Shown: positions 10,207 to 18,681 of the stretch, piece by piece
How the letters are laid out: each line of letters starts with the position of its first letter
How positions within the stretch are numbered: the first letter of the stretch is position 1
Assembly (NCBI RefSeq): GCF_019823065.1
Contig: NZ_CP081966.1
Span: 3,317,501 to 3,381,500 of the forward strand
Direction: 5' to 3'
DNA from: Pseudomonas mosselii
GTDB lineage: Bacteria; Pseudomonadota; Gammaproteobacteria; Pseudomonadales; Pseudomonadaceae
Length of the DNA stretch: 64,000 bases
The notes under the pieces: generated by a model
The model's database searches: none
Told to the model about the DNA's origin: nothing
The model's input: the letters and a program-made list of their open reading frames with translations, nothing else
Program-made: the position numbers and the translations under genes

Positions 10207-10788
10207 ATGAGCCTGACCTTGTCCATGGCGGCCTTCGCCCTGGCCGCCTCCATCTCCCCCGGCCCGGTCAACATCGTCGCCCTCGGCAGTGGCGCGCGCC
10301 ACGGCCTGCGGGCCAGCATTGGGCATGTGGCCGGTGCCACGCTGGGTTTCTGCCTGCTGCTGGTGCTGGTGGGGCTGGGCGTGCACGAGCTGTTGCTGCG
10401 CTGGCCGTTGCTGGGCCGGCTACTGCACTGGGGTGGCGTGCTGTTTCTGCTGTACATGGCCTGGAAACTGGCCAGCGACGATGGCGCACTGGGCACCGCC
10501 GATACCCGGCAAGCGCCCAGCGCCTGGCACGGCGCGGCCATGCAGTGGCTGAGCCCCAAGGCCTGGCTGGCGGCGGTCGCCGGTATCGGCGCCTATACCG
10601 GCGGCGAGCAGCAGTTGCTGTGGCTGTTCACCTGGATCTACGGGCCGATCTGCTTCGTCTCGGTGGCCTGCTGGGCCTGGGCCGGCAGCATGATCCGCCA
10701 GTATCTGGGCGAGCCGTGGCGGATGCGCCTGCTCAATCGGGTGCTGGCGGGGTTGCTGGTGGCGAGTGCGTTGTACCTGATGGTGTGA
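10207..10788 (+). CDS. LysE family amino-acid exporter
   Basis: The 193-residue protein has the six-helix LysE/RhtB layout, with the hallmark N-terminal motif ISPGPVNIVALGSGARHGLRASIGHVAGA. Members export amino acids or related small molecules; the substrate is not predictable. The start at 10207 is supported by AAGGAAA upstream and by agreement with the family N-terminus. The gene converges with the AraC regulator (9-bp gap). The 260 bp upstream contain no other gene. Confidence 0.87.
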   Translation: MSLTLSMAAFALAASISPGPVNIVALGSGARHGLRASIGHVAGATLGFCLLLVLVGLGVHELLLRWPLLGRLLHWGGVLFLLYMAWKLASDDGALGTADTRQAPSAWHGAAMQWLSPKAWLAAVAGIGAYTGGEQQLLWLFTWIYGPICFVSVACWAWAGSMIRQYLGEPWRMRLLNRVLAGLLVASALYLMV

Positions 10789-10797
10789 TCCTGGCTT

Positions 10798-11574
10798 TCA
10801 GCCATTGCGATAGTGCCCCGGCGTGGTCGCCAGGTGACGCTTGAAGGCCCGCTGCAGGTGCGCCTGGTCGGCGAACCCCGCCTCCAGCGCCACCTCGGCG
10901 ATCGGCCTGCCAGCGCGCAGTAGCGCCCGGGCATGCTGCACCCGCTGGTCGAGCAGGTAGCCATGGGGTGTCAGGCCGAAGCGCTTGCCGAACGCGCGGA
11001 TCAAATAGGCCCGCGACAGCCCCGCCGCGGCGCAGATGTCCTCCACTGTCAGCGGGTCGAGGCGATGGGCACGGATGAACGCGGCGGCCAGCTCAAGGCG
11101 TGGATGGCCTGCGGGCTGGCCGCCCGCGTCGGCCTCCAAAAGCTGCGGCAAGCCCTTGAAGAACGCCTCCAGCTGCGCCTCCCGGCGTTCGTTGCCGGGC
11201 TCGAACAGCCCGGCGAACAGCGCCAGCAACTGCCCATACAGCGCCGCCGATGTGCTCAAGGTCGCCGAGGGCAGCGCAAAACCTCGCGCCAGCAGCCAGG
11301 GCATGTCGACGAACAGCATCAGGTACGACCAGGGTTCGCCCTGGACCGGGTTGCAGGTGTGCACCACCCCCGGGTTCATCAGCACCGTGGTCCCCGCCGC
11401 CACCTCGTGTCGGGCGTTGCCGGTCAGGTAGGTGCTGCGCCCGCCGGTGATCACGCCGATGGAGAAACTTTCGTGGGAATGGGCGGCGTAGCACACCTGG
11501 CGGCCGTCCCCCACGCGTCGGGCCTCGACGAAGGGCAATGCCGGATCACGCCAGAACCGCGAGACCTCGATCAT
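10798..11574 (-). CDS. AraC family transcriptional regulator with cupin sensor
   Basis: This protein has 258 residues from the start MIEVSRFW. An N-terminal cupin-like arm (HSHESFSIGVI, GGRSTYLTGN, PGVVHTCNP) would bind a small effector. Two helix-turn-helix motifs lie at the C-terminus (LTVEDICAAAGLSRAYLIRAF and IAEVALEAGFADQAHLQRAFKRH). The closing VALEAGFADQAHLQRAFKRHLATTPGHYR block is typical of regulators located beside LysE-type exporters. It lies 10 bp downstream of the XRE-cupin gene, so the two may share a transcript. It probably controls the convergent LysE gene. Confidence 0.85.
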   Translation of the reverse strand: MIEVSRFWRDPALPFVEARRVGDGRQVCYAAHSHESFSIGVITGGRSTYLTGNARHEVAAGTTVLMNPGVVHTCNPVQGEPWSYLMLFVDMPWLLARGFALPSATLSTSAALYGQLLALFAGLFEPGNERREAQLEAFFKGLPQLLEADAGGQPAGHPRLELAAAFIRAHRLDPLTVEDICAAAGLSRAYLIRAFGKRFGLTPHGYLLDQRVQHARALLRAGRPIAEVALEAGFADQAHLQRAFKRHLATTPGHYRNG

Positions 11575-11584
11575 CGCCCCGCCC

Positions 11585-12127
11585 TCACCCTTCGCCGCCC
11601 TGCACCACCACCAGCAACTGCGCCTGGTGCTCGCCGACCGAGCGCAGGCGGTGCGGGGTCTGGGCATTGAAATGCAGGGCGTCGCCCGCCTGCAGCAGCA
11701 CCCGCTCGCTCATGAAGTCCACCTCCACCTGCCCCTCGTGGACGAACAAAAACTCCTCGCCTTCGTGCTCCTTGAAGGTCGGGTCGCTGAACGCGGTCGG
11801 CGGCTGGATCAGGAACGGCAGCAGGCTGCGCTGGCCGACCTGCGAAGTCAGCACCGCATACCCCGGCCCGTCGCCGCCACCCACCAGCGCCTGGCGTTCG
11901 CCGCGGCGTACCAGGCTGTAGCGCGCCTGGCCGTCGTGCTCGCCGTCGAACAGCTCCTCGACATTGACGTTCAGCGCCCGCGCCAGCTTCAGCGCGGCGG
12001 CGATCGACGGCGTGTTGAGGCCGCGCTCGACCTTGGACAGGTAGCTCTTGGTCATGCCGGACTTGTCGGCCAGCTGCTCAAGGGTAATGCCCAGTTTCTT
12101 TCTCAGCAGTTTCAGTCGGATAGACAT
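11585..12127 (-). CDS. XRE-cupin transcriptional regulator
   Basis: This 180-residue protein has an N-terminal helix-turn-helix (about 5-60, LEQLADKSGMTKSYLSKVERGLNTPSIAAALKLARAL) and a C-terminal cupin domain (about 105-178, EHEGEEFLFVHEGQVEVDF and LQAGDALHFNAQTPHRLRS). This architecture (PuuR/SutR-like) senses small metabolites. It is divergent from the class II aldolase gene, with 154 bp between starts, and is the likely regulator of that aldolase/lyase pair. The start MSIRLKLLRKK is preferred because the helix-turn-helix begins at once. Confidence 0.87.
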   Translation of the reverse strand: MSIRLKLLRKKLGITLEQLADKSGMTKSYLSKVERGLNTPSIAAALKLARALNVNVEELFDGEHDGQARYSLVRRGERQALVGGGDGPGYAVLTSQVGQRSLLPFLIQPPTAFSDPTFKEHEGEEFLFVHEGQVEVDFMSERVLLQAGDALHFNAQTPHRLRSVGEHQAQLLVVVQGGEG

Positions 12128-12281
12128 GTGACGCGGGTTTCCCGAACAAACGCACTTGCTTATGACACTTTGTGTCATATAGGATTATTTGTGTCATCTG
12201 ATGGCTCACCCCCTCACCGTCCAAAGCTCGGGGGCGAGCCAGCCCTGACATCCGTCATCACGCCACAGAGGAAAGCTCCCC

Positions 12282-13064
12282 ATGGCCAACACCCTTACCC
12301 TCAGCAAAGACCAGCTGGTGCAAAAGGCACTGACACAGATGCAAGGCTCGCTTGCCGATAATACGTGGACTGTGCGCGAAAAGCTGGCCCTGACCTGCCG
12401 AATTCTCTTCGACAACGGCCACGACTCGGGCCTGGCCGGGCAGATCAGCGCCCGTGGCCCGCAACCGGGCACCTTCTACACCCAGCAACTGGGCCTGGGC
12501 TTCGACGAGATCACCGCCACCAACCTGCTGCTGGTCAACGAAGACCTCGAAGTGCTCGAAGGCCAGGGCATGCCCAACCCGGCCAACCGCTTCCACAGCT
12601 GGGTGTACCGCGCCCGCCCCGACGTCAACTGCATCATCCACACCCACCCGACCCATGTCGCCGCGCTGTCGATGCTCGAAGTGCCGCTGCAGGTCTCGCA
12701 CATGGACCTGTGCCCGCTGTACGAGGACTGCGCGTTCCTCGAAGCCTGGCCGGGCGTGCCGGTGGGCAACGAGGAAGGCGAGATCATCAGCGCCGCCCTG
12801 GGCGACAAGCGCGCCATCCTGCTCTCGCACCATGGCCAGCTGTCCACCGGCACCAGCATCGAGCAGGCCTGCGTCTACGCCCAGTTGATCGAGCGCGCCG
12901 CGCGCCTGCAACTGCTGGCAATGGCCGCCGGCACCATCAAGCCGATCGCCCCGGAGCTTGGCCGCGACGCCCATGACTGGATCGACCGGCCCAAGCGCCA
13001 CGGCGCCGCCTTCAACTATTACGCCCGGCAGGCCCTGCGTCAGCACGCCGATTGCCTCGCCTGA
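12282..13064 (+). CDS. Class II aldolase/adducin family protein
   Basis: This 260-residue member of the class II aldolase fold has zinc-ligand motifs HTHPTH and, further on, SHHGQLSTG, as in fuculose-phosphate aldolase relatives. The close agreement of layout with adducin-head proteins, together with the neighbouring lyase, suggests a role in a catabolic route for a carboxylated or branched substrate rather than sugar phosphate. AGAGGAAAG lies upstream of the start. It is followed 33 bp later by the DapA-like gene, so the two form an operon, probably under the divergent XRE-cupin regulator. Confidence 0.83.
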   Translation: MANTLTLSKDQLVQKALTQMQGSLADNTWTVREKLALTCRILFDNGHDSGLAGQISARGPQPGTFYTQQLGLGFDEITATNLLLVNEDLEVLEGQGMPNPANRFHSWVYRARPDVNCIIHTHPTHVAALSMLEVPLQVSHMDLCPLYEDCAFLEAWPGVPVGNEEGEIISAALGDKRAILLSHHGQLSTGTSIEQACVYAQLIERAARLQLLAMAAGTIKPIAPELGRDAHDWIDRPKRHGAAFNYYARQALRQHADCLA

Positions 13065-13097
13065 CCCCACCTTGCCTTGCTTGCGGAGCCACACACC

Positions 13098-13988
13098 ATG
13101 ACCACCCGATTCCACGGCATCATCGGCTACACCATCACCCCGTTCGCCCAAGACGGTGAAACCCTCGACCTGCCGGCCCTAGGCCGCTCCATCGACCGCC
13201 TGATCGACGGCAACGTCCACGCCATCGCGCCGCTGGGCAGCACCGGCGAAGGTGCCTACCTGAGCGACGGCGAATGGCAGCAGGTCGCCCAGTACAGCCT
13301 GGAGCGCATCGGCAAGCGCGTGCCGAGCATCGTCAGCGTCTCCGACCTGACCACCGCCGGCGCCGTGCGCCGCGCCCGCTTCGCCCAGCAACACGGCGCC
13401 GACGCGGTGATGGTGCTGCCGGCGGCCTACTGGAAGCTCAGCGAGGCCGAGATCGTCCAGCACTACCGCGCCATCGGCGCGGCCATCGACATCCCGATCA
13501 TGCTCTACAACAACCCGGCCACCAGCGGCACCGACATGCCGGTGGAGCTGATCCTGCGTATCGTGCGCGAAGTCGACAACGTGACCATGGTCAAGGAGAG
13601 CACCGGCGACATCCAGCGCATGCACAAGCTGCACTTGCTTGGCGAGGGCCAAGTGCCGTTCTACAACGGCTGCAACCCGCTGGCGCTGGAGGCCTTCGTG
13701 GCGGGCGCCACGGGCTGGTGCACGGCGGCGGCCAACCTGATTCCCGAACTGAACCTGCGGCTGTACCAGGCGGTGCAGGCCGGTGAACTGGAGCAGGCCA
13801 AGGCGCTGTTCTACCGCCAGCTGCCGTTGCTCGATTTCATTCTCAAGGGGGGCTTGCCGGCGACCATCAAGGCTGGCCTGGAGATGACCGGGCTGCCGGT
13901 GGGCGAGCCACGGCGGCCGGTGTTCGGGCTGGATGCCCAGGGTCGCGGCCAGCTGAAGGCGCTGCTCGACGCCTTGCGTCAGGGCTGA
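13098..13988 (+). CDS. Dihydrodipicolinate synthase family lyase
   Basis: This 296-residue TIM-barrel protein belongs to the DapA/NanA superfamily of Schiff-base aldolases. The substrate carboxylate loop GSTGE (48-52), catalytic Tyr137 in LYNNP and Schiff-base Lys166 in VKEST are intact. Because it sits with a class II aldolase and not with lysine genes, a catabolic aldolase or hydratase acting on a 2-keto acid is more likely than true lysine synthesis. The start MTTRFHG is preferred over an upstream in-frame codon because GGAG precedes it and the barrel begins at once. Confidence 0.83.
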   Translation: MTTRFHGIIGYTITPFAQDGETLDLPALGRSIDRLIDGNVHAIAPLGSTGEGAYLSDGEWQQVAQYSLERIGKRVPSIVSVSDLTTAGAVRRARFAQQHGADAVMVLPAAYWKLSEAEIVQHYRAIGAAIDIPIMLYNNPATSGTDMPVELILRIVREVDNVTMVKESTGDIQRMHKLHLLGEGQVPFYNGCNPLALEAFVAGATGWCTAAANLIPELNLRLYQAVQAGELEQAKALFYRQLPLLDFILKGGLPATIKAGLEMTGLPVGEPRRPVFGLDAQGRGQLKALLDALRQG

Positions 13989-14000
13989 CATCAGCGGCGT

Positions 14001-14026
14001 ACCTGTGGGAGTCCACTCCCACAGGT
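14001..14026. repeat. Perfect short palindrome after the DapA-like gene
   Basis: The arms ACCTGTGGGAGT and ACTCCCACAGGT are perfect complements separated by only two bases, 12 bp past the stop of the lyase. There is no T tract, so it is better read as a REP-type half-element than as a classic terminator. Confidence 0.55.
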
Positions 14027-14111
14027 CATCCACACACTTGAGAACTCGACCCCGAACCCGGAGAATGCCCCCGACCCAAACGACCAGAAGCCATGGAAAA
14101 GGACCTTTCCA

Positions 14112-14666
14112 GTGAACCAGAAACAACGCGACGCCCTCAGCAAGTTCCTCAGCTACGTGCTGCGCCACGCCCCCGAATCCATCGAACTGTCCCTGGACCG
14201 CGACGGCTGGGCCGATGTCGACGCGCTGATCCACTGCGCCGGCCGGCAAGGCCATGCCTTCGACCTGCACGCCCTGCGCGAAGTGGTCGAGACCAATGAC
14301 AAGCGCCGTTTCACCCTCTCCGACGATGGCCGCCGCATCCGCGCCGCCCAGGGCCACAGCAGCGCCCAGGTCGAAGTGCGCCACATCGCCAAGACACCAC
14401 CCGCCCTGCTCTATCACGGCACCGCCAGCCGCTTCCTGGCCTCCATCGAAGCCCAGGGCCTGATCCCCGGCAGCCGTCATCATGTGCACCTGAGCGAGGA
14501 CCCGCAGACCGCGCTGGCGGTGGGCAAGCGCTATGGTCAGCCGGTGCTGCTCACGGTCGATACCCAGGCCCTGTGCGCAGCGGGAACGGTGTTCTATCAA
14601 GCCGACAATGGTGTCTGGCTGGTAGACCAGGTGCCGCCGGCCCATCTGTCACGCCAAGCCCTGTAG
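14112..14666 (+). CDS. kptA: RNA 2'-phosphotransferase
   Basis: This 184-residue KptA/Tpt1 protein transfers a 2'-phosphate from RNA to NAD+, releasing nicotinamide and ADP-ribose cyclic phosphate. The N-terminal winged-helix block has the motif LSYVLRHAPE. The C-terminal ADP-ribosyltransferase-like domain shows LLYHGTASRFLASIEAQGLIPGSRHHVHLSEDP and ends near VFYQADNGVWLV. The start is GTG at 14112 (MNQKQRDALSKFLSYVLRH). In bacteria the natural substrate is uncertain, because tRNA splicing of the yeast kind is absent. The last third of this gene is repeated as a broken copy at 18845-19067. Confidence 0.92.
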   Translation: MNQKQRDALSKFLSYVLRHAPESIELSLDRDGWADVDALIHCAGRQGHAFDLHALREVVETNDKRRFTLSDDGRRIRAAQGHSSAQVEVRHIAKTPPALLYHGTASRFLASIEAQGLIPGSRHHVHLSEDPQTALAVGKRYGQPVLLTVDTQALCAAGTVFYQADNGVWLVDQVPPAHLSRQAL

Positions 14667-14928
14667 GAGCGGCCTTGTGCCGCGAAAGGGCTGCGAAGCA
14701 GCCCCGGCGATATCTGCTTGATGCACCAATCCTGGGGGCGCTTCGCCCCCCTTTCGCGGCACAAGGCCGCTCAGGGGAATGTTCAAAGCCTGGGACTAAT
14801 GCGCCATCCCCAGCTCCGCATCATCCATCAGCGCCTTGGCCAACGCACTGAGGTAATGCGCCGCCCAGACCATCCGCGGATCTTCATCCATCACCCCGAC
14901 CAAGGTCAGGTGCCGCACATAGTCCATC
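14449..14928. repeat. First copy of the duplicated kptA/DUF3077 segment
   Basis: The segment from inside kptA to inside the DUF3077 gene recurs at about 18845-19350 in direct orientation. Coding parts are nearly identical, and the intergenic palindrome region differs clearly. The 4.4 kb between the copies contains the DUF6124 gene, the stranded Imm42-like pair and both nested insertion sequences. Recombination between the copies would delete all of it. Confidence 0.8.
14667..14772. repeat. Long-range inverted repeat between kptA and the DUF3077 gene
   Basis: The 24-base arm at 14667-14690 (GAGCGGCCTTGTGCCGCGAA and on) is the perfect complement of 14749-14772. Smaller hairpins lie inside (GGGCTGCGAAGCAGCCC and GGGGGCGCTTCGCCCCC). 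This is an extragenic palindrome cluster of pseudomonad type and could end transcripts from both convergent genes. A diverged version exists in the second copy of this locus at about 19084-19194. Confidence 0.75.
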
Positions 14929-15068
14929 AATTCCGACGCCTGCTCGCGAGCGTGCTGACAAGGAATGCCGGGCTCGATGCAGAACAGCGGCTGGGCATCC
15001 TTGCCCTCGCCCTGATAAAAACGGGTCTTGCCCGGCGTGACCTGGGTCTTGCCATCGTCTGTGGTCAT
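14796..15068 (-). CDS. DUF3077 domain-containing protein
   Basis: This 90-residue protein has the DUF3077 pattern common in Pseudomonas: FCIEPGIPCQHAREQASELMDYVRHLTL, then a tail WAAHYLSALAKALMDDAELGM. The function is not known. It is followed upstream (27 bp) by the DUF6124 gene in the same direction, a pairing I regard as a small-gene operon. A truncated, frame-shifted copy of its 3' half lies at 19219-19349. Confidence 0.8.
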   Translation of the reverse strand: MTTDDGKTQVTPGKTRFYQGEGKDAQPLFCIEPGIPCQHAREQASELMDYVRHLTLVGVMDEDPRMVWAAHYLSALAKALMDDAELGMAH

Positions 15069-15095
15069 GATCGATCTCCCTGAAAACGTCGTCGG

Positions 15096-15359
15096 CTAGT
15101 GCAGCGTGCGGGGCTCGCCCGGCGCTTGGACCGAGTGCTGCACCTGGGTCAGGGCGGATTCGAGCAACGTGCGCACCGCCTCCATCTCGTGGGCGGCGGC
15201 CAGCATAAGGATCGCGCCGGGCGACCGGGGCTTGAGCTGGACGGCCTGGTTGGCCACCGTGAGGGCGCAGAAGGCGTACTCGATGGCGCGTACCAGGGTG
15301 TCTTCGAGGAAGTGGGCGTGATCCTGGGGGGAAGGTGGATCGGGGACAATCTTCAGCAT
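15096..15359 (-). CDS. DUF6124-like small protein
   Basis: The protein has 87 residues from the start MLKIVPDPPSPQDHAHFLEDTL. The MLKIVPDPP start and the mostly helical middle (AIEYAFCALTVANQAVQLKPRSPGAILMLAAAHEMEAVRTLLESALTQVQ) resemble the DUF6124 family of Pseudomonas, which has no assigned function. A longer in-frame extension exists but lacks family character. It lies 27 bp upstream of the DUF3077 gene on the same strand. Confidence 0.65.
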   Translation of the reverse strand: MLKIVPDPPSPQDHAHFLEDTLVRAIEYAFCALTVANQAVQLKPRSPGAILMLAAAHEMEAVRTLLESALTQVQHSVQAPGEPRTLH

Positions 15360-15721
15360 GCTCGTACTCCAACAATGGTTGAGGGTTGAGCTGTCAGCTG
15401 AACTGCTGTCAAACAGTCGGGTGGCAGCTGTACGCGGGTTGACAGACCGAGATTGTTGGCACTCGGCGCACACAGGGTGCCCGCACGTACAGCCGCCATT
15501 GAGCGTATGCACACGTGGACAACAATCAACGGTCTGTCAAAACCGACCGCTGAATTGGCAGCGGCAGGCCGAGACTAGAAGGCGAGTTGACCTGGAGCAA
15601 GGGCTGAAAGGCGGTAAAAGCATGCTTCGGAAATGGACTACAAGGAATAAGGAAATTCCGATTCTTATCCTTGCTCCAGATGCAAAAACCAGGACGGAAG
15701 GCTGCCTTTCTCGGGCGAACA
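15360..15721. other. 362-bp gap with no supportable gene
   Basis: No frame here has coding character on either strand. The part near 15360-15450 probably holds the promoter of the DUF6124/DUF3077 pair. From about 15620 base composition drops towards the AT-richer accessory segment, so the chromosome/accessory border probably lies in this gap. Confidence 0.4.
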
Positions 15722-16180
15722 CTACAATCTGCAGGTCTTGAGCTGTTCAATGACCGCAGCCACGGTACCTGTCTCAAGCTTTAAACCTTCTGCTGTATGG
15801 CCATCATCCCGCGACCAAACCAGTCGATCGCCATCCCGTTCCATTTTGAAGTACAGAATGAATCCAGAATCTTCAGCTTCAGTAGCCGAAAAGTCCGCGA
15901 TGCCTGGTAGCAAATCGCCTACCTCCCTCGAAAAGTAGGCCCTGGCATTGTCGAAAACTTCTCGATCCTCATAGATTAGATCCGCAGTAGAGTCAGGCAA
16001 TCGGATACCGGAGAAGAAACTCAGCACTGAACGCAGCTCCAACGCTTCTACAGCATCAAAAATACGTACTCCACCGGCATACACGCAAAGCAAACCATTT
16101 TTCCAGCTGTCACCCTGCACATTCCAAGCGTCAACGACCTGGAACTGCACGGCGAACCTATCCGGATCACCTGCAATCAT
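15722..16180 (-). CDS. Orphan immunity protein, Imm42-like
   Basis: This is a 152-residue acidic protein. The opening MIAGDPDRFAVQFQVVDAWNVQGDSWKNGLLCVYAGG resembles the Imm42 family of polymorphic-toxin immunities (assigned from memory of the pattern). The decisive context is its start: the ATG overlaps by one base (TAATG) the stop of a 38-codon reading frame that looks like the very end of a toxin (16180-16296). It is therefore a stranded toxin/immunity pair whose toxin was cut by the adjacent IS4-family element. It would neutralise a toxin delivered by neighbouring cells. Confidence 0.7.
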   Translation of the reverse strand: MIAGDPDRFAVQFQVVDAWNVQGDSWKNGLLCVYAGGVRIFDAVEALELRSVLSFFSGIRLPDSTADLIYEDREVFDNARAYFSREVGDLLPGIADFSATEAEDSGFILYFKMERDGDRLVWSRDDGHTAEGLKLETGTVAAVIEQLKTCRL

Positions 16181-16296
16181 TAGATTTTCACTCCCAAAAG
16201 TTTCTGTATATCCGTAGGTATCTGGTTACCGCGAAGAGGGCTTCGGCTGTCGCCGGCACTACCGTTCCAGTGGTATTCGCCATTACTGCCCATGAA
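16180..16296 (-). pseudogene. Tail of a CdiA/Rhs-type toxin C-terminus
   Basis: The minus strand reads FMGSNGEYHWNGSAG, then DSRSPLRGNQIPTDIQKLLGVKI and stop. This is a typical end of a polymorphic toxin: a substrate-contact strand (EYHWNG) and a closing helix. No start codon or upstream domain remains because the frame runs into the IS4-family end at about 16316. The stop overlaps the ATG of the immunity gene, the tight coupling normal for cdiA-CT/cdiI modules. Confidence 0.6.
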
Positions 16297-16340
16297 TTGT
16301 AAAAAAGGGACTGTAAAAAGGGGACAGATTTGAATGGCAC

Positions 16341-17726
16341 TTACTTAACATGCTTCGGATGCCCATGTTTCCTGATATCTGCCCTTGCTGATCGACGTGG
16401 TTTGGTCAGCAAGGGGTAGGCCTGAGGCCTTCGCTTTATCGCCCGAGGCTCGACACGGCCAGGCCGGTTGCCTACACGCCTTTGAGCAATCAGCATCAGC
16501 AAATCTGCCAACCGATCCTCCCCCTCGCCGTAGCTGCGCTGTCGTAGCGCCAGCCATAGCTGGAGGCTGTGCTTGAAACTCAGTTCGCGGGGCAAGCAGT
16601 CGGCCATTAACGCCGATTGTGACATGAGCATTCGGATCAGGTTGTGTGCCAGCAGATAGACCCACAGCTCCTTGACGGCCATCCCTGGTGTTTTGCAACT
16701 CAGTTTTCCCAGTCCCAACGTTGCCTTCAGGTTTCGTAAATCCAGTTCGACATGCCAGCGCCCTTTGTAGAGCGACCTGAGGGCTGATTTGGGTGTTTGC
16801 TTTGGGCATTGCAACGTTGTCACCAGGATCTTTCCACCGGCCTTCAGCTCTCTCACCGCCAGCCTCTCCGGCGCCTGTTCATACTGCGGCATGCTCATCC
16901 AAGGCGGCCTGCATCCAGGCTTTTTCAGCTCGATCAAATGGTCTTCCGATCCGAGACGTTGCCCTAAAGCAAAATCCGTACTGCGCCGTCGCGCTCCGTA
17001 CTGCTCAAACACCCCATCGACGCCCCTTCGCTGCAGCTCACACAACAGAAAGTAGGTGGCGTAATACGCATCACCCAACAGAATATCGCCTGTTTTCAGC
17101 ACATTGAGCATTGACCTGAGCAGGGTCTGTTCATCACCACCTTTACCTCTGAAGCGGCCCAAAGCAGCGTCCAGAACGGCACCGCTACATAGACAGACAA
17201 TGCCAACCATTCGGCAGAGTGGGAAACCCAGGCCGACCTTCTGCCCCCGTGATTGTGGATATGCAACCTGATTGGCAGCCGTGTCGGGCATCGAAACGGT
17301 TGTTCCATCAACAAGACGCACGGGCCGTCCCCTCCAACGCCACGACGAGGGGGCTTGATCACTGATCGATGAAGCCGTGTGACGAACCAGTGTTGAGACC
17401 ATTTCCACCGGTAGGCGCTGCCTGGCTCTGCAGAAGGCGCCTGTACGAGTGCTGTTGGGCTTCATACCGTTGCAGGATCGCTTGATGGAAAAGTCATTGA
17501 CCGCCTGCTGGCAGGAGCGATCAGCATTCATTGCTTGAGCCAGGAGCATCGAGAGCGTTTCAGTCGGTGAGAATAGGCGCTCTCGATGTGCTGGCAACAA
17601 TGACTCGACACGCTTTAGCAGTTCGGGGGCCATGAGGAGATCGAAAAATGCCTGAGCGTCACTGGTCGAAGCATGGTGGCGGAAACGCTGCTGTTGATGC
17701 TGCAGGATTTGACGTCTACGATCCAT
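16341..17726 (-). CDS. IS4 family transposase
   Basis: This is a 461-residue DDE transposase. The catalytic blocks are visible: VDGTTVSMPDT for the first Asp, ILLGDAYYATYFL for the second, and the IS4-type Y-2-R-3-E-6-K signature YKGRWHVELDLRNLK. The N-terminal segment (about 1-60) is the usual DNA-binding region. The stop codon lies inside the left terminal inverted repeat. The reading frame is intact, so the protein may still be active, although the element is split at its other end. Confidence 0.92.
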   Translation of the reverse strand: MDRRRQILQHQQQRFRHHASTSDAQAFFDLLMAPELLKRVESLLPAHRERLFSPTETLSMLLAQAMNADRSCQQAVNDFSIKRSCNGMKPNSTRTGAFCRARQRLPVEMVSTLVRHTASSISDQAPSSWRWRGRPVRLVDGTTVSMPDTAANQVAYPQSRGQKVGLGFPLCRMVGIVCLCSGAVLDAALGRFRGKGGDEQTLLRSMLNVLKTGDILLGDAYYATYFLLCELQRRGVDGVFEQYGARRRSTDFALGQRLGSEDHLIELKKPGCRPPWMSMPQYEQAPERLAVRELKAGGKILVTTLQCPKQTPKSALRSLYKGRWHVELDLRNLKATLGLGKLSCKTPGMAVKELWVYLLAHNLIRMLMSQSALMADCLPRELSFKHSLQLWLALRQRSYGEGEDRLADLLMLIAQRRVGNRPGRVEPRAIKRRPQAYPLLTKPRRSARADIRKHGHPKHVK

Positions 17727-17827
17727 TCAGGGCTGCGTCCTTGGCTTAATGGTGTGTGTTCGCAACTATCACCGTAGACCAAGGCCAGCCCTTCTTCATT
17801 TTTTCTTGTGGATCAAAGGGTTGGCTG

Positions 17828-18681
17828 TTAGGCACTGTACGAAAAGTAATGTCGTAAACACCGTCGCCAGCAAGCCAGCGTGACCATTGCAGCAAAGCTT
17901 TCCGCCAGCTTGCAGTAGCGTGTACCCAGGCGGCGGTGCTCCTTCAGCCAACCAAATAGCCGTTCGATGGCGTTCCGCTGCCGATACTTGGGCTTGTCAA
18001 ACAGGCGCGGTAAGCCCGGCTTCGGTCTGCGTTTCATGTCACGCAGCGGAATCACCGGCTGCATCCGATAGCGGTCGCAGTATTGCCGCAAGGATTCTGC
18101 GTCATAGCCTTTGTCGGCCAGGAGCCAGCGGCAGCGCTTGCGTGGCCTACCTCGGTTCACAGGGATGTGGACACCGTCCAGCAGTCGCTGAGCATGGGAT
18201 ATGTCACTGGCGTGACCACCTGAGAGCGTGAAGTGGAGTGGGATGCCACGGGCGTCACTGACCATGTGAATTTTCGTCGTCAACCCGCCCCGGCTTCGTC
18301 CAAGTGCGTGGTCCGTTGGTTCTTCAGCCCCCCTTTTTTGCCTGCTCCGGCAGAGGCACGGGTGGCCCTCACGGCGGTTGAGTCGATGCACCAGGTGGTC
18401 AAGTCAATCTGGCCCTGTGCATTGAGTTTGAGGTGTAACCGCTTGAGCATCTTGTTGAAGGTTCCTTGGTTTCGCCAGTCTCGAAATCGTTGATAGGCCG
18501 TCGACCAAGGCCCGAACCGTTCAGGCATGTCCCGCCAGGTTGCGCCTGAGCAAAGCACCCACAACACGCCGTTGAGCATCAAGCGATCATCGACTCTTGG
18601 GCGTCCTGTACGTCGATGTGCGGTGAAGAGGTCCGCGACTATTTCCCATTCTGCATCGGAAAGTTCGTATCGCTTGGACAT
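17828..18681 (-). CDS. IS5 family transposase made by frameshifting
   Basis: The first frame (18280-18681, 133 residues) begins MSKRYELSDAEWEIVADLF and carries the N-terminal DUF4096-type domain and IDSTAVRA (first catalytic Asp). The second (17828-18391) carries LADKGYDAESLR (second Asp) and RNAIERLFGWLKEHRRLGTRYCKL (Glu). They overlap at a run of six A and six G on the minus strand (18328-18339), a classic slippery site. A fused product of about 280 residues is expected through ribosomal frameshifting, as in IS427-group elements. Confidence 0.85.

Noticed and set aside
15526..15777. 83-codon minus-strand frame
   Set aside because: It has no ribosome site or family, and it overlaps the end of the Imm42-like gene in another frame.
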